Position numbers and translations under genes: made by a program | Source of the DNA: Pseudomonas marginalis | Lineage (GTDB): Bacteria > Pseudomonadota > Gammaproteobacteria > Pseudomonadales > Pseudomonadaceae | Direction of reading: 5' to 3' | DNA length: 64,000 bases | NCBI RefSeq assembly: GCF_024169655.1 | Contig: NZ_JALJWV010000001.1 | Location: forward strand, 3,601,001-3,665,000 | Shown: positions 7,037 to 19,200 of the stretch, piece after piece | How the letters are laid out: every line of letters starts with the position of its first letter | How positions within the stretch are numbered: the first letter of the stretch is position 1 | Notes under the pieces: generated by a model | Told to the model about the DNA's origin: nothing | Database searches by the model: none | What the model saw: the letters and a program-made list of their open reading frames with translations, nothing else

Positions 7037-8047
7037 TTAAGGCAAGAGACGGGCGGGCAACAGACGCATCAGTTGCGTGTCGAACCAGGCGACAAACGCC
7101 GGCGACGGCACCGCATCCACCGCAAGGTACCACCAGTCAGGCTGGGCAAAGACGCGGCACTTCACCGCGTCCTTCTCGGTCATGACCAGCGGCAATGATG
7201 GTGTGAAATTCAAGACCTCGGCGCTGTAGGGCGCATGGTCGGCAAAAACATGGGGTATCGGTTGCCAGTGTAGCGTTTCAAGGGTGTTGAAGAAACGTTG
7301 CGGGTTGCCGATCCCGGCGACCGCATGCACCTGCTGGCCTGCCGGGAAGTAATCGACCGGCTGACGCTCGTCGGTTTGCAAGTTGACCAACACCGTGGGC
7401 TGCAGGCAAAAGGCGAAGCCATCTTCGCGATCGGCGCCGGCGCCATTATAGAGCAGCGCATCCACGCTCTGCAGGCGCTCCGCCGGTTCGCGCAACGGCC
7501 CGGCAGGCAGGCAGCGGCCATTGCCCAGGCCCCTGGCGGCGTCGATCAGCACCAGTTCAAGGTCGCGAGCCAGGCGGTAATGCTGCAGGCCGTCGTCGGA
7601 GAGGATCAGGTCCAGGGTTTCGCTGGCCAGCAGCGTCTTCACTGCGCGACTGCGGTCAGGGTCGATCATCAAGGGAACGCCGCAGCGCTGCACGATCAGC
7701 AAGGGTTCATCGCCAGCCACTTCGGCGCTGTGGCCGGCCTCGACCCTCCACGGCAACTGCGGTGGCTTGGCACCATACCCGCGACTGACCACGCCCACGC
7801 GCAAACCGCTACGTTGGCAGTGCTCAATCAACCACAGGATCAAGGGTGTCTTGCCAGTCCCGCCCACGGTGATATTACCGACCACCACCACCGGCACCGG
7901 CGATTGGTAGATCTCGCCCTCGCCCGCCAGGAAACGCGCGCGCTTGCGCTGCACCACCGCGCGATACAACGACTCCAGCGGCCGCAACAACGTCAGCGCC
8001 GGATGGCCCTCGTACCAGGCCTTGAGCAAACGATCGGACATGGCCAT
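7037..8047 (-). CDS. lpxK: Tetraacyldisaccharide 4'-kinase
   Basis: LpxK phosphorylates the 4' position of the lipid A disaccharide at the inner membrane with ATP. The 336-residue protein has an N-terminal hydrophobic/amphipathic region ([21 protein letters not shown]), a P-loop [15 protein letters not shown] at about 54-68, the family [23 protein letters not shown] segment near 146-168 (catalytic Asp), and TEKDAVKCR near the end. It overlaps the exbD stop by one base and precedes kdsB, so three lipopolysaccharide functions are co-transcribed. Confidence 0.97.
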   Translation of the reverse strand: MAMSDRLLKAWYEGHPALTLLRPLESLYRAVVQRKRARFLAGEGEIYQSPVPVVVVGNITVGGTGKTPLILWLIEHCQRSGLRVGVVSRGYGAKPPQLPWRVEAGHSAEVAGDEPLLIVQRCGVPLMIDPDRSRAVKTLLASETLDLILSDDGLQHYRLARDLELVLIDAARGLGNGRCLPAGPLREPAERLQSVDALLYNGAGADREDGFAFCLQPTVLVNLQTDERQPVDYFPAGQQVHAVAGIGNPQRFFNTLETLHWQPIPHVFADHAPYSAEVLNFTPSLPLVMTEKDAVKCRVFAQPDWWYLAVDAVPSPAFVAWFDTQLMRLLPARLLP

Positions 8048-8475
8048 CAGGGTTGGCTCGCCGCCTCGACGGTGCTCATGCGCAAGTGGCTGAACCCGAG
8101 CTTGCCGGCAGCGTCCATCGCGGTAATCACCGCCTGGTGCTGGGTCTTGCCATCGGCACTGATGGACAGCGGCATCTTGGTATCGCCACCGGACTCTTTC
8201 TGCAGAGCCTCCATCAGGATGTTGAGGTCGTTTTTCTCGAGCAACTGGTTATTCACCGAAAACACGCCGTCGGCACTGATGGCAATATCCAGTTGCTTGA
8301 CCTCCTGGTCCTCGGCCGGCGAGCCGCTGACCGCTTCCGGCAAATCGACCCGCAGCTCGGTCTGCCGTGTAAAGGTGGTGGTCACGACAAAAAACAGCAG
8401 CAGGATAAACACCACGTCGATCAGCGACGCGAGGTTGATATCAACATTTTCCCGTTGCTTGCGGCGAAATTTCAC
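8047..8475 (-). CDS. exbD: ExbD/TolR-family energy-transducing protein
   Basis: A 142-residue protein with a short cytoplasmic N-terminus ([13 protein letters not shown]), one membrane helix ([21 protein letters not shown]) carrying the conserved Asp at about residue 20 used for proton passage, and a periplasmic domain. ExbD works with ExbB to energise TonB or similar proteins. It overlaps exbB by four bases. No TonB gene is in the window, so the partner is unknown; in Pseudomonas this pair sits between comEC and lpxK and may serve a housekeeping Tol/Ton role. Confidence 0.9.
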   Translation of the reverse strand: MKFRRKQRENVDINLASLIDVVFILLLFFVVTTTFTRQTELRVDLPEAVSGSPAEDQEVKQLDIAISADGVFSVNNQLLEKNDLNILMEALQKESGGDTKMPLSISADGKTQHQAVITAMDAAGKLGFSHLRMSTVEAASQP

Positions 8476-9107
8476 GCTTTGCCCCCGACCAGATCCACGT
8501 CACGATCGCCCTGCACCACTTCCACCAGCTTGATGGCTTCCTGCTCCATGCCGACCACGAGTTCATCGATCCGGCGTTGCAGGAAACGGTGGAAGAACAC
8601 CGAGGGAATACCGACCATCAGGCCCGCCGCCGTGGTGATCAGGGCCTTCGAGATACCACCGGCCAGCACCGCCGCGTTGGTGGTCATGCCCGAGCCCATG
8701 AACGAGCTGAAAATATCGATCATGCCCAGGACGGTGCCCAGCAGACCGAGCAACGGCGCCATGGCGGCGATAGTGCCGAGGGCGTTGATATAACGCTCCA
8801 ATTCATGGATAACCCGCGCTGCGGCCTCTTCAATGCACTCTTTCATGATCTCGCGACCATGCTTGGAGTTGGCCAACCCGGCCGCGAGGATTTCACCCAG
8901 AGGCGAGTTGGCGCGCAGTTCCTTGAGTTTCTGCTTGTCGAGCTGCTTGTTCTTGATCCAGCCCCAGACCTGTCCCAGCAGATGCTCGGGCGTGACGCGA
9001 CTGGCGCGCAGGGTCCACAGGCGTTCGGCAACGATGCCGAGTGCGGCGATGGAGCTCAAGATGATCGGCAACATCATCCAGCCGCCGGATTTGACCAATT
9101 CCCACAC
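8472..9107 (-). CDS. exbB: ExbB/TolQ/MotA-family proton channel protein
   Basis: The chosen GTG at 9107 gives a 211-residue protein beginning VWELVKSGGWMMLPIILSSIAALG, the usual start of this family in Pseudomonas, with GAGGGG nine bases upstream. Longer in-frame starts add an unlikely charged extension. Three membrane helices are visible (about 8-28, 115-140, 158-180), with the conserved segment LGTIAAMAPLLGLLGTVLGMI. With ExbD it forms the proton-driven motor for TonB-like transducers. The comEC stop lies 110 bases upstream. Confidence 0.9.
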   Translation of the reverse strand: MWELVKSGGWMMLPIILSSIAALGIVAERLWTLRASRVTPEHLLGQVWGWIKNKQLDKQKLKELRANSPLGEILAAGLANSKHGREIMKECIEEAAARVIHELERYINALGTIAAMAPLLGLLGTVLGMIDIFSSFMGSGMTTNAAVLAGGISKALITTAAGLMVGIPSVFFHRFLQRRIDELVVGMEQEAIKLVEVVQGDRDVDLVGGKA

Positions 9108-9216
9108 AGTGAATGTCCCCTCGAAAAAGTGCGCCACTTTACCATATAGGTCAGGCAGCGGGGCTCGTCGACCCACGACCCGCCTATCGCAGGCTTCGGT
9201 CATTGGTAACGCCCGG

Positions 9217-11442
9217 TTACGGTAACGCTTCTCGCCAGAAGCGGCGTTGACTGCGCGCAACAATCGGTGGTGCGAAGGCCCCTAATCGCAAACGCACCGC
9301 GCCCTGTTCGGCGCTGTCATACACCTGACTACCCAATGCTTGATAGCGTTCCACCACCTGCGGGTGAGGATGGCCGAACGCATTGCCACGCCCTCGGGAA
9401 ATCAGCACCGACTTCGGCGCCAGCCGCTGCAGAAAGGGAGCGGATGAAGAGCTGCGGCTACCGTGGTGAGGTGCTTGCAGCCAATCGGTCGGCACCGCCA
9501 GGGCCGAGGCCAGAAACGCCTTCTCTGCGGCGCGATCGATATCGCCAGTGAGCAGCAGGCGTTCGCCATTGGCCTGCACCTGCAATACACAGGACTTCGG
9601 GTTGCGGCTAATGGCGTCGGGCCATTGCCAAAGTTCAAATGACACACCATCCCACACCCACTGCTCACCGCTGATACAAGGCTGAGTGTGAAGAAACGCC
9701 GGCAACCCTTCGGTTTCGCCACCGACGACCCGTTTGATCGGCAGCCCGCTGGCGACAGCGGCCGCACCGCCGGCATGATCGGCATCGGCATGGCTCAATA
9801 ACATCATGTCCAAAGCGTCTATCCCGAGCTTCTTCAGCGACGGCAACACCACCCGCGCGCCGAGATCAACCGCCCCGGAGCGCGGGCCGGCATCGTAGAG
9901 CAAGGTGTGATGGCGGGTGCGCAGGATCAATGCCTGCCCTTGCCCGACATCCAACTGCAACACGTCCACCTGCCCGTGGGGCACCGGCTCGCGCGGCGGG
10001 AACACTGCCAACAACAGCATCGGCCAGCCCAGCAGCCGAAACGGCACGCCCTTGGGCAGCAGCAGCAACACCGCACCGACCAGGCTTACCAGCCAATACC
10101 CCACGGGCACCTCGGCCGGTATCCACGCAGGTAATTGCGCCGCCAGTAGCGCCAGGGCCTTGAACAGGCCGCCCAGCGCCCCACCCGCCAGCCACAACAA
10201 GCCCTCGCCCACAAACGGCAGCGTCAGCAGTGCAGTCCCAAGTAAGGCCAGGGGCAACACCACCAGGCTGATCCACGGCACCGCAAATAGATTGGCGAGC
10301 GGCGCGCTGAGACTGATGGGCAAACCGAGCACCAGCAACACCGGAAAAAGACCGATGGCAATCAACCATTGCGGACGGGTCCATGCCTGCCAGACGCTCC
10401 ACCGCCCCAATCGCCCGCCGAAAGTCAGCGCCAGCACCGCCACCGCCGCAAAGGACAACCAGAACCCCGGCTGCAAGCTGGCCAAGGGTTCAAGGATCAG
10501 CACGCCATTAAACGCCAGCAACAGTGGCCACCAGATGCCCAAATGACGGAAACGCAAACGCCACAGCAACACCAGCCCCACCATCACACAGGCGCGCTGC
10601 ACCGGCACGCCGAATCCCGCCAGCAGGCCGTACCCCAGCGCTGCGGTAAACGCCAGGCCACACGCCCACGGCAGCCACGGCCAGGTCCGCGGCCAGCAGC
10701 CGTAGCGCGCCAGAGCGGCGACGAGCGCGTAGATCAACCCCGCCAACAGGCCGATGTGCTGGCCGGAAATGACCAGCAAATGCACCGTGCCGGTGTCCTG
10801 CAAGACACGCCAGTCCTCGGCCGCCAGTCCCGATCCGTCCCCCAGCACCAGGGCCGCCAGTCCGGCCTCGCGCCCTTGGGCATCCACCGCCATCAAGCGC
10901 TGACGGACCCCGTCGCGCCAAGCATTGCGGGCCGGCGCCAGACGTTCACCGTCCTTCACCGAGCCGGTGGCGCCAATACGCTGGGCGAGCAGCCAAGCTT
11001 CATGGTCGACGCCATGGAAGTTGAGCAGGCCCGACGGACGTTTAAGCGTCACCGCGAGGCGCCAGCGTTCACCGCTGCGTACCGGTGGCCCACCGTGCCA
11101 GGACAGCCGAATCCGCGTGGGCAGCCGGGCTTTGCGCGACCGGCTGTCGGTTAGCTCGAAACGCACGCCGCTGTCGGTCTGCTGCGGCAACCCGGTCACG
11201 CGCCCCTCCAGCCAACGTGTCTGGCCGTCGAGCGCCGGACGCAAGCGATCATCCAGCGCCCACTGCGCGCTCATGCACGCCCAGCTCAAGCCGAATAGGA
11301 AAAACGCCAGCGGGTAGGTACGAAACGGCAGCAGCATCAACGCCACCAGCACCAGGGCCAACAGCGCCCCGGTAGGCGGCAGTGCGGGTAGAAATCGCAG
11401 CGCAAGCAGCCCGAGTGCAAGCGCGAACATCCCTGTCCTCAT
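9217..11442 (-). CDS. comEC: ComEC/Rec2 DNA-uptake channel protein
   Basis: A 741-residue inner-membrane protein. It has N-terminal helices, an OB-like periplasmic region (ARLPTRIRLSWHGGPPVRSGERW), the Competence domain with HLLVISGQHIGLLAGL near 230, more helices, and a C-terminal metallo-beta-lactamase-like domain with LSHADADHAGGAAAV and APHHGSRSSSS, where the metal ligands would lie. ComEC moves single-stranded DNA across the inner membrane during transformation. The ATG has AAGGA eight bases before. It starts the minus-strand cluster and is divergent from the DUF2062 gene. Confidence 0.93.
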   Translation of the reverse strand: MRTGMFALALGLLALRFLPALPPTGALLALVLVALMLLPFRTYPLAFFLFGLSWACMSAQWALDDRLRPALDGQTRWLEGRVTGLPQQTDSGVRFELTDSRSRKARLPTRIRLSWHGGPPVRSGERWRLAVTLKRPSGLLNFHGVDHEAWLLAQRIGATGSVKDGERLAPARNAWRDGVRQRLMAVDAQGREAGLAALVLGDGSGLAAEDWRVLQDTGTVHLLVISGQHIGLLAGLIYALVAALARYGCWPRTWPWLPWACGLAFTAALGYGLLAGFGVPVQRACVMVGLVLLWRLRFRHLGIWWPLLLAFNGVLILEPLASLQPGFWLSFAAVAVLALTFGGRLGRWSVWQAWTRPQWLIAIGLFPVLLVLGLPISLSAPLANLFAVPWISLVVLPLALLGTALLTLPFVGEGLLWLAGGALGGLFKALALLAAQLPAWIPAEVPVGYWLVSLVGAVLLLLPKGVPFRLLGWPMLLLAVFPPREPVPHGQVDVLQLDVGQGQALILRTRHHTLLYDAGPRSGAVDLGARVVLPSLKKLGIDALDMMLLSHADADHAGGAAAVASGLPIKRVVGGETEGLPAFLHTQPCISGEQWVWDGVSFELWQWPDAISRNPKSCVLQVQANGERLLLTGDIDRAAEKAFLASALAVPTDWLQAPHHGSRSSSSAPFLQRLAPKSVLISRGRGNAFGHPHPQVVERYQALGSQVYDSAEQGAVRLRLGAFAPPIVARSQRRFWREALP

Positions 11443-11577
11443 GGATCATTCCTTTGAAGTGATCCACTCAGTCTTAGCCGCCGCCCGGGCACCGCCTATG
11501 ATGTTTTGTCACAAAGTCTGAATTTTCTGTTTATAGAATGCGGGCATACTTGCCCCTCGATCTGACCTGGACCCCTT

Positions 11578-12093
11578 ATGCCCCGGCGCTTATTCAAACG
11601 GTACATGCCCGACCCCACGAGTATCAGGGAACACAAGTCATTACAGTTTCTTGGCACCTTGTTGCATGACCCGAACCTCTGGCACTTGAATCGGCACTCG
11701 GTGGCACGCGCCATGGCGGTGGGCCTGTTCGCGGCCTTTATCCCGATCCCCTTGCAGATGCTATTGGCGGCAGCGCTGGCAATCACCGTGCGTGGCAATA
11801 TGCCGATTGCCATCAGCCTGGTGTGGCTGACCAACCCGATCACCATGCCGGTGGTATTTCTGTGTACCTACATGACTGGCGCCTGGCTGATGAATGTGCC
11901 ACCGCGCAGCCTGCCTCACGACCTGTCCTGGGAGTGGATCAGCGGGCAGTTGAGCACGCTGTGGCAGCCGTTCCTGCTCGGCTCGGTGGTACTGGGTGCG
12001 GTGTTGGGCACGCTGGCTTATTGCCTGACCATGGGTTACTGGCGCTGGTGGGTCGCGCACCAATGGAAAAAACGCAAACAGCGTCGCGCTTGA
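11578..12093 (+). CDS. DUF2062 membrane protein
   Basis: A 171-residue protein with the DUF2062 pattern: a soluble start (MPRRLFKRYMPDP), HLNRHSVARAMAVGLFAAFIPIPLQM, then WLTNPITMPVVFLCTYMTGAWL and a last helix ending in a basic tail (HQWKKRKQRRA). Three or four helices are likely. The family has no firm function; some members lie next to glycosyltransferases. It is divergent from comEC (135 bases between starts) and meets the histidine kinase tail to tail with three bases between stops. Confidence 0.85.
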   Translation: MPRRLFKRYMPDPTSIREHKSLQFLGTLLHDPNLWHLNRHSVARAMAVGLFAAFIPIPLQMLLAAALAITVRGNMPIAISLVWLTNPITMPVVFLCTYMTGAWLMNVPPRSLPHDLSWEWISGQLSTLWQPFLLGSVVLGAVLGTLAYCLTMGYWRWWVAHQWKKRKQRRA

Positions 12094-12096
12094 GCC

Positions 12097-13467
12097 CTAG
12101 GTGGCCAGCATACGCAGATGCACACGCAAGCCTTGGCCGGTATTTTCCGCCCACAGGCAACCGTCCTGACGCTGCACCGCATTGCGCGCGATGCTCAACC
12201 CCAACCCGAAGCCACCGTCGCCAGGTCGTGAGCCATCCAAGCGGGTAAACGGCGCGAAGATCCGTTCCAGGTCGCGCTCATCAATGCCCCCGCCCTGATC
12301 CTCCAGCCATAGGTGCCAGTATTCGCCGTCACGGCGCCCATCCAGGCTGACGACACCGTCCACCGGTGAATGCCGTATGGCGTTGCGCAGGATATTTTCC
12401 AAGGCCTGGGCCAAAGCGTTCAGATTACCGCGTACCCAACAGTCCGGCCCCAGCAGGCATGGCAGCCGCGAGGCTGGCCAATCGCTTTCGAAACAGGCGT
12501 TTTCCTTGAGCATGTCCCACAGCGCCTGAACCTGAATATCTTCGACAGGCAGCGGCGTCCGCTCGGTATCCAGCCAGGCCAATTGAAGGCTGTCCTCGAC
12601 CAGGCGCTGCATCGCGTCGATCTCTCGCCCCAACCGTTCACGCAGTTGCGCCAGATCCTGCTCGCTGTCACAGGCCACGCGCAACCGGCTCAGGGGGGTG
12701 CGCAGTTCATGGGACATGTCCCGCAACAACTGTTGCTGCAACACCACGGTGCCCTGCAAACGTTCGGACATATGGTCAAAGGCCCGACCCAGCTCGCCCA
12801 ATTCATCCTGACGACTGGTGGCTGCGTAGGACAGCCGTGTGTTCAATTGATCGGCACGCCAGGCATTGGCCTGCTCGCGCAGCTGGTTCAGCGGCACGAT
12901 CAACAGCCGATAGAGGCCGATGCACAACAACAGGGTAAACAGACCGGGAATCACGCCATTGGTCACCACCCGCCAAAACAGTTGGTAACGTCCCGGCATA
13001 AAGCGCTGGGGCAACTCGATCACCAGCGAGCCGACGCTGGGGTCCAGGGGAAACGGGATTTTCAACCATGGCAGGCCTTTGACGTGGCGGCTGACCGGCC
13101 AGTCCAGGCCACGCAGGAAGGTCAGGCGCTGGCTTTCCTTGTCGGTCAACGGCATGCTGCCAAGGGATTGCAGATCGTTGCCGATCACGCCGATCCAGGT
13201 GCTTTCACGCGCCGCCATCAGTTGCAGCCAGGCGTCCACGCCGGCACTGCCCTGGGTACTCCAGGCCAACTCTGCTCCCGCCGCATAAGCGCTGAGAATC
13301 TCGCGAGAGGTTTCGGACAGATAGGCGTTCTGCTGCTCCATGTACCGACCCCAGGACCAACTGAGCCAGATCATCAACAAACAGAAGGCAATCAGCAGGC
13401 AGGCCAGTTTCCAGAATAACGAGTGTTTACCCGGCAGCCGTTTCAAGCGCCCCTCAAAGGCTGTCAT
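12097..13467 (-). CDS. Two-component sensor histidine kinase
   Basis: About 456 residues. TM1 (FWKLACLLIAFCLLMIWLSW) is followed by a periplasmic sensor of about 130 residues, TM2 (GLFTLLLCIGLYRLLIV), a HAMP segment, the HisKA box LLRDMSHELRTPLSRLRV with the phospho-accepting His, and an ATPase domain with ENILRNAIRHSP (N box), EDQGGGIDERD (G1) and DGGFGLGLSIARNAV (G2). It overlaps the response regulator by several bases. A GTG at 13476 is an alternative start. The layout resembles PfeS/CpxA-like kinases, but no target gene nearby reveals the signal. Confidence 0.9.
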   Translation of the reverse strand: MTAFEGRLKRLPGKHSLFWKLACLLIAFCLLMIWLSWSWGRYMEQQNAYLSETSREILSAYAAGAELAWSTQGSAGVDAWLQLMAARESTWIGVIGNDLQSLGSMPLTDKESQRLTFLRGLDWPVSRHVKGLPWLKIPFPLDPSVGSLVIELPQRFMPGRYQLFWRVVTNGVIPGLFTLLLCIGLYRLLIVPLNQLREQANAWRADQLNTRLSYAATSRQDELGELGRAFDHMSERLQGTVVLQQQLLRDMSHELRTPLSRLRVACDSEQDLAQLRERLGREIDAMQRLVEDSLQLAWLDTERTPLPVEDIQVQALWDMLKENACFESDWPASRLPCLLGPDCWVRGNLNALAQALENILRNAIRHSPVDGVVSLDGRRDGEYWHLWLEDQGGGIDERDLERIFAPFTRLDGSRPGDGGFGLGLSIARNAVQRQDGCLWAENTGQGLRVHLRMLAT

Positions 13468-14179
13468 CGTGACCACTCAACACATAGCCCTTGCCCCACA
13501 CCGTGCGCACTTCGCGCTCGCTGTAGCCGATAACTTTGAGTTTGCGGCGAATCTGGCTGATATGCATGTCGAGGCTGCGGTCATGGGGCGCATAACCACG
13601 CTGCAGCACATGCTGATAAAGGAAGGCCTTGCTCAGCACTTCCTCGCCGCTGCTGTGCAAGGTGTGCAGCAGGCGGTATTCGCTGCGGGTCAAGCCGGCC
13701 CAGTGTTGCTGGTAGAAGACGTCGGACAGTTCATCGTCAAAGCGCAGGCTACGGACGTCGTCGCGCACGGTCGGCAAACTCGCCAGCGGGCGGCGATCCA
13801 GGGCCACCCGGCGCAGGATGGCTTCGATACGCACCCGCAACTCGATCATGCTGAACGGTTTGGGCAGGTAATCGTCCGCGCCCAGGCGAAAGCCGTTCAC
13901 GCGATCGGCTTCGGCGCCCAGGGCCGACATCAGGATCACCGGCACCGAATGGCTCTGGCGCAGGTGCGTGAGGATCTCCAGCCCATCCAGCCCAGGCAGC
14001 AGAATGTCCATCAACACCACGTCGAAGGCTTGCTCGCGGGCCATTTCCAGGCCTTGCTGACCGTTCTGGCACCACGTGACCTGAAAACCACAGCGCCCCA
14101 GATGCTCATGGACATAGGCGCCCAGCACGGGGTCATCTTCGATGGTCAGGATACTGGGTAGGCCAACTGTTGCGGGATT
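13454..14179 (-). CDS. OmpR-family response regulator
   Basis: Receiver domain with acidic pair IEDD, phospho-acceptor Asp in VVLMDILLPG (residue 58 from this ATG) and Lys in LPKPFS, then a winged-helix DNA-binding domain (LTRSEYRLLHTLHSSGEEVLSK, RSLDMHISQIRRKL, VRTVWGKGYVL). It is paired with the overlapping downstream kinase. The ATG at 14179 is chosen because the receiver begins soon after it; a GTG at 14209 would add ten residues, and neither has a strong ribosome site. Regulon unknown. Confidence 0.9.
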   Translation of the reverse strand, partial: NPATVGLPSILTIEDDPVLGAYVHEHLGRCGFQVTWCQNGQQGLEMAREQAFDVVLMDILLPGLDGLEILTHLRQSHSVPVILMSALGAEADRVNGFRLGADDYLPKPFSMIELRVRIEAILRRVALDRRPLASLPTVRDDVRSLRFDDELSDVFYQQHWAGLTRSEYRLLHTLHSSGEEVLSKAFLYQHVLQRGYAPHDRSLDMHISQIRRKLKVIGYSEREVRTVWGKGYVLSGHDDSL

Positions 14180-14387
14180 CATTAGCGTCTGCAAGTCATT
14201 CTCAATCACTGATTATTCAAGATTCCCCCCCGCCAGGCAATCGCCACGTCGCGCCAAATGGCTCGAAGATTGCCATCCGTGATTAATTTGCAAGATTCCA
14301 GACCGCGCAAATGGCTACACTGCGCGGGTAACGCGGGCCGGATGCCTGCACGGACGATTGATGACAACGTGGTTGCAGGAGAGTGGC

Positions 14388-17141
<2,754 letters not shown>

Positions 17142-17164
17142 CACTTTTTATGGAGGCGAGCTTG

Positions 17165-17193
17165 TGTGGGAGCCGGGCTTGCTCGCTCCCACA
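17165..17193. repeat. Single REP element between gacS and ldhA
   Basis: TGTGGGAGCC-GGCTTGC-CGCTCCCACA: an imperfect palindrome of the Pseudomonas REP kind, 20 bases after gacS. It may stabilise the gacS transcript end. Confidence 0.7.
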
Positions 17194-17234
17194 GGGTTCG
17201 CGTTACCAAAACGTAGATTGCAGGGAGCATTTTA

Positions 17235-18224
17235 ATGCGCGTCATTCTTTTCAGCAGCCAGACCTACGACCGCGACAGTTTTCTCGGCGTGCCGCTACCG
17301 CCCGGCCTGGAACTGCAATTCCAGCCCGCCCGGCTCACCCTCGACACCGTGGCCCTGGCCGAACACCACGAAGCGGTCTGCGCGTTTATCAACGATGACC
17401 TCAGCGCGCCCGTGCTCGAGCACCTGGCCAAGGGCGGCACTCGCTTGATCGCGCTGCGCTCGGCCGGTTACAACCATGTCGACCTCGCCGCCGCCAAGCG
17501 CCTGGGCCTGACCATCGTGCGGGTGCCCGCCTATTCGCCGCATGCCATCGCCGAACACGCCGTGGCGCTGATTCTCGCCCTGAACCGGCGCCTGCATCGT
17601 GCCTACAACCGCACCCGCGAGGGCGACTTCAGCCTGCACGGCCTGACCGGCTTCGACCTCGTCGGCAAGACCGTCGGTGTGGTCGGCACCGGGCAGATCG
17701 GCGCCACCTTCGCCAAGATCATGGCCGGCTTCGGCTGCCACCTGCTGGCCTACGACCCGTTTCCCAACCCGCTGGTCCAGGCCCTCGGCGCTCGCTATGT
17801 GAGCCTGCCCGAACTGCTGGCCGAGGCGCAGATCATCAGCCTGCACTGCCCGCTCACCGCCGACAGCAAGCACCTGATCAATGCGCGCTCCCTGGCGCAG
17901 ATGCAAACCGGCGCGATGCTGATCAACACCGGGCGCGGTGGCCTGGTGGACACCCCCGCGCTGATCGAAGCACTCAAGGACGGCCAGCTCGGCTACCTGG
18001 GGCTGGATGTGTATGAAGAAGAAGCCCAGCTGTTTTTCGAGGACCGCTCCGACCTGCCCCTGCAAGACGACGTGCTCGCGCGCCTGTTGACGTTCCCCAA
18101 CGTGATCGTCACCGCGCACCAGGCATTCCTCACCCGCGAGGCCCTGGCGGCGATTGCCGACACCACCCTGGCCAATATCGCGGCCTGGGCCGATGGCCGT
18201 GCGCAGAATCGTGTCGACGGATGA
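17235..18224 (+). CDS. ldhA: Fermentative D-lactate dehydrogenase
   Basis: A 329-residue member of the D-2-hydroxyacid dehydrogenases that reduces pyruvate to D-lactate with NADH. The start MRVILFSSQTYDRDSF and YSPHAIAEHAVALILALNRR match LdhA. The NAD-binding loop is GVVGTGQIGATFA near 149-161; catalytic Arg is in INTGRGGLVDTPAL (about 235), Glu in DVYEEEAQLFFEDRS (about 264) and His in TAHQAFLT (about 296). In P. aeruginosa it supports anaerobic survival and also lies beside gacS. Alternative: another 2-hydroxyacid specificity. Confidence 0.93.
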   Translation: MRVILFSSQTYDRDSFLGVPLPPGLELQFQPARLTLDTVALAEHHEAVCAFINDDLSAPVLEHLAKGGTRLIALRSAGYNHVDLAAAKRLGLTIVRVPAYSPHAIAEHAVALILALNRRLHRAYNRTREGDFSLHGLTGFDLVGKTVGVVGTGQIGATFAKIMAGFGCHLLAYDPFPNPLVQALGARYVSLPELLAEAQIISLHCPLTADSKHLINARSLAQMQTGAMLINTGRGGLVDTPALIEALKDGQLGYLGLDVYEEEAQLFFEDRSDLPLQDDVLARLLTFPNVIVTAHQAFLTREALAAIADTTLANIAAWADGRAQNRVDG

Positions 18225-18295
18225 TCAGCGGTCACATACCAGGCGCATGATCCACAGGCGCGCGTGCTAGGATGCCGCGCCTATTTGGAGGAACC

Positions 18296-18736
18296 ATGGC
18301 CGAACACGATTTCCGCTTCAGCTTGCTGAGCCCGCAACACACCCTGATCGAATGCCGCGCCCTGGTGCCGGGCCGTTACCAGGTCACCGGCAACAGTGGT
18401 TCGATCAAGCATGGCGACGTACTGATCGTCACCTTGCGCGGCAGTAAAACCCTGTCGATGCGCCTCACCGTCGAAGGCGACGCGCGCTACTCCATCCGCC
18501 CGGCGGGCCAGTGGGTCGCCATGGCCCAAGGGCCGAAGTTCGGCGAGCTGGAGATTCACACCTGGAACGTCAACTGCGACAGCTGCGAGGCCGTGTTGGA
18601 GTTTGAATTCGCGGTGGAGACCAAGCTGACCAAGGAACCGCTGCAACCGGCCGCCAATGCGCGCATTGCCGAGTTGGGCTGGGCCAGCGAAGGCGCCAAG
18701 CACCGCTGCCCGAAATGCCAGAAGGCCGCGCAATGA
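18296..18736 (+). CDS. Hypothetical zinc-ribbon-like protein
   Basis: A 146-residue soluble protein. The ATG at 18296 has TTGGAGG six bases upstream; an earlier frame start adds eight residues without a ribosome site. Two Cys pairs, CDSCEAVLEF (about 98-101) and HRCPKCQK at the end, could bind a metal. The N-terminal half is mostly beta-like. I do not recognise the family. It overlaps the META-domain lipoprotein by four bases (ATGA), so both are probably made together. Confidence 0.75.
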   Translation: MAEHDFRFSLLSPQHTLIECRALVPGRYQVTGNSGSIKHGDVLIVTLRGSKTLSMRLTVEGDARYSIRPAGQWVAMAQGPKFGELEIHTWNVNCDSCEAVLEFEFAVETKLTKEPLQPAANARIAELGWASEGAKHRCPKCQKAAQ

Positions 18737-19137
18737 AAGGCCTGCTTCTGCTGGCCGCCGTCGGGGCCGGCCTGATGGGCTGCGCCGGTGATGCGGTAAA
18801 GCTCGAGCAGGATCATAGCTACGTGGTGGAATGGATCGGTGAGCGGCCGCTGATGGATTACGCGCACCTGAGCGTCACCCTGGGCGCCGATGGTCGCGCC
18901 TACGGCAACGGCGGGTGCAACCACTGGTTTGCACCGTACACCGTGGAGGGCGACAAACTCAGCTTCGGCAAGATCGGCAGTACCCGCAAACTCTGCGGCG
19001 ACGCCCTGATGGAGCAGGAACACCGCTTCTTCCAGGCCCTGCAAGGCGTTGAGCGCTGGGACATCTCGCCGATCGAGCAGACCCGTTTCTGGCCTGCCGA
19101 AGGCAAGCCCATTCGCCTGTGGCTGGAAGAAGGCTGA
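18733..19137 (+). CDS. META-domain lipoprotein (HslJ-like)
   Basis: A 134-residue protein with signal MKGLLLLAAVGAGLMGC, a lipobox with Cys17, and a META/HslJ-type domain containing GRAYGNGGCNHWFAPYTVEGDKLSFGKIGSTRKLC and a late MEQEHRFFQAL. HslJ in E. coli is linked to novobiocin resistance and heat shock; the general role of the domain is unclear. It overlaps the zinc-ribbon gene, and a REP element follows the stop. Confidence 0.85.
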   Translation: MKGLLLLAAVGAGLMGCAGDAVKLEQDHSYVVEWIGERPLMDYAHLSVTLGADGRAYGNGGCNHWFAPYTVEGDKLSFGKIGSTRKLCGDALMEQEHRFFQALQGVERWDISPIEQTRFWPAEGKPIRLWLEEG

Positions 19138-19169
19138 TACCGCCGCCCGCAGGCTCAATGGGATCTAAC

Positions 19170-19197
19170 TGTGGGAGGGAGCAAGCCCCCTCCTACA
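19170..19197. repeat. REP element between convergent genes
   Basis: TGTGGGAGGGAGCAAG then CCCCCTCCTACA: an imperfect REP palindrome between the META lipoprotein stop and the converging thioredoxin-like gene stop. Confidence 0.7.
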
Positions 19198-19200
19198 TTT

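Noticed and set aside
14358..14387. TTG at 14358 as the gacS start
   Set aside because: It adds ten residues not seen in GacS, whereas GTG at 14388 has AGGAG at the right distance and gives the usual 917-residue length.
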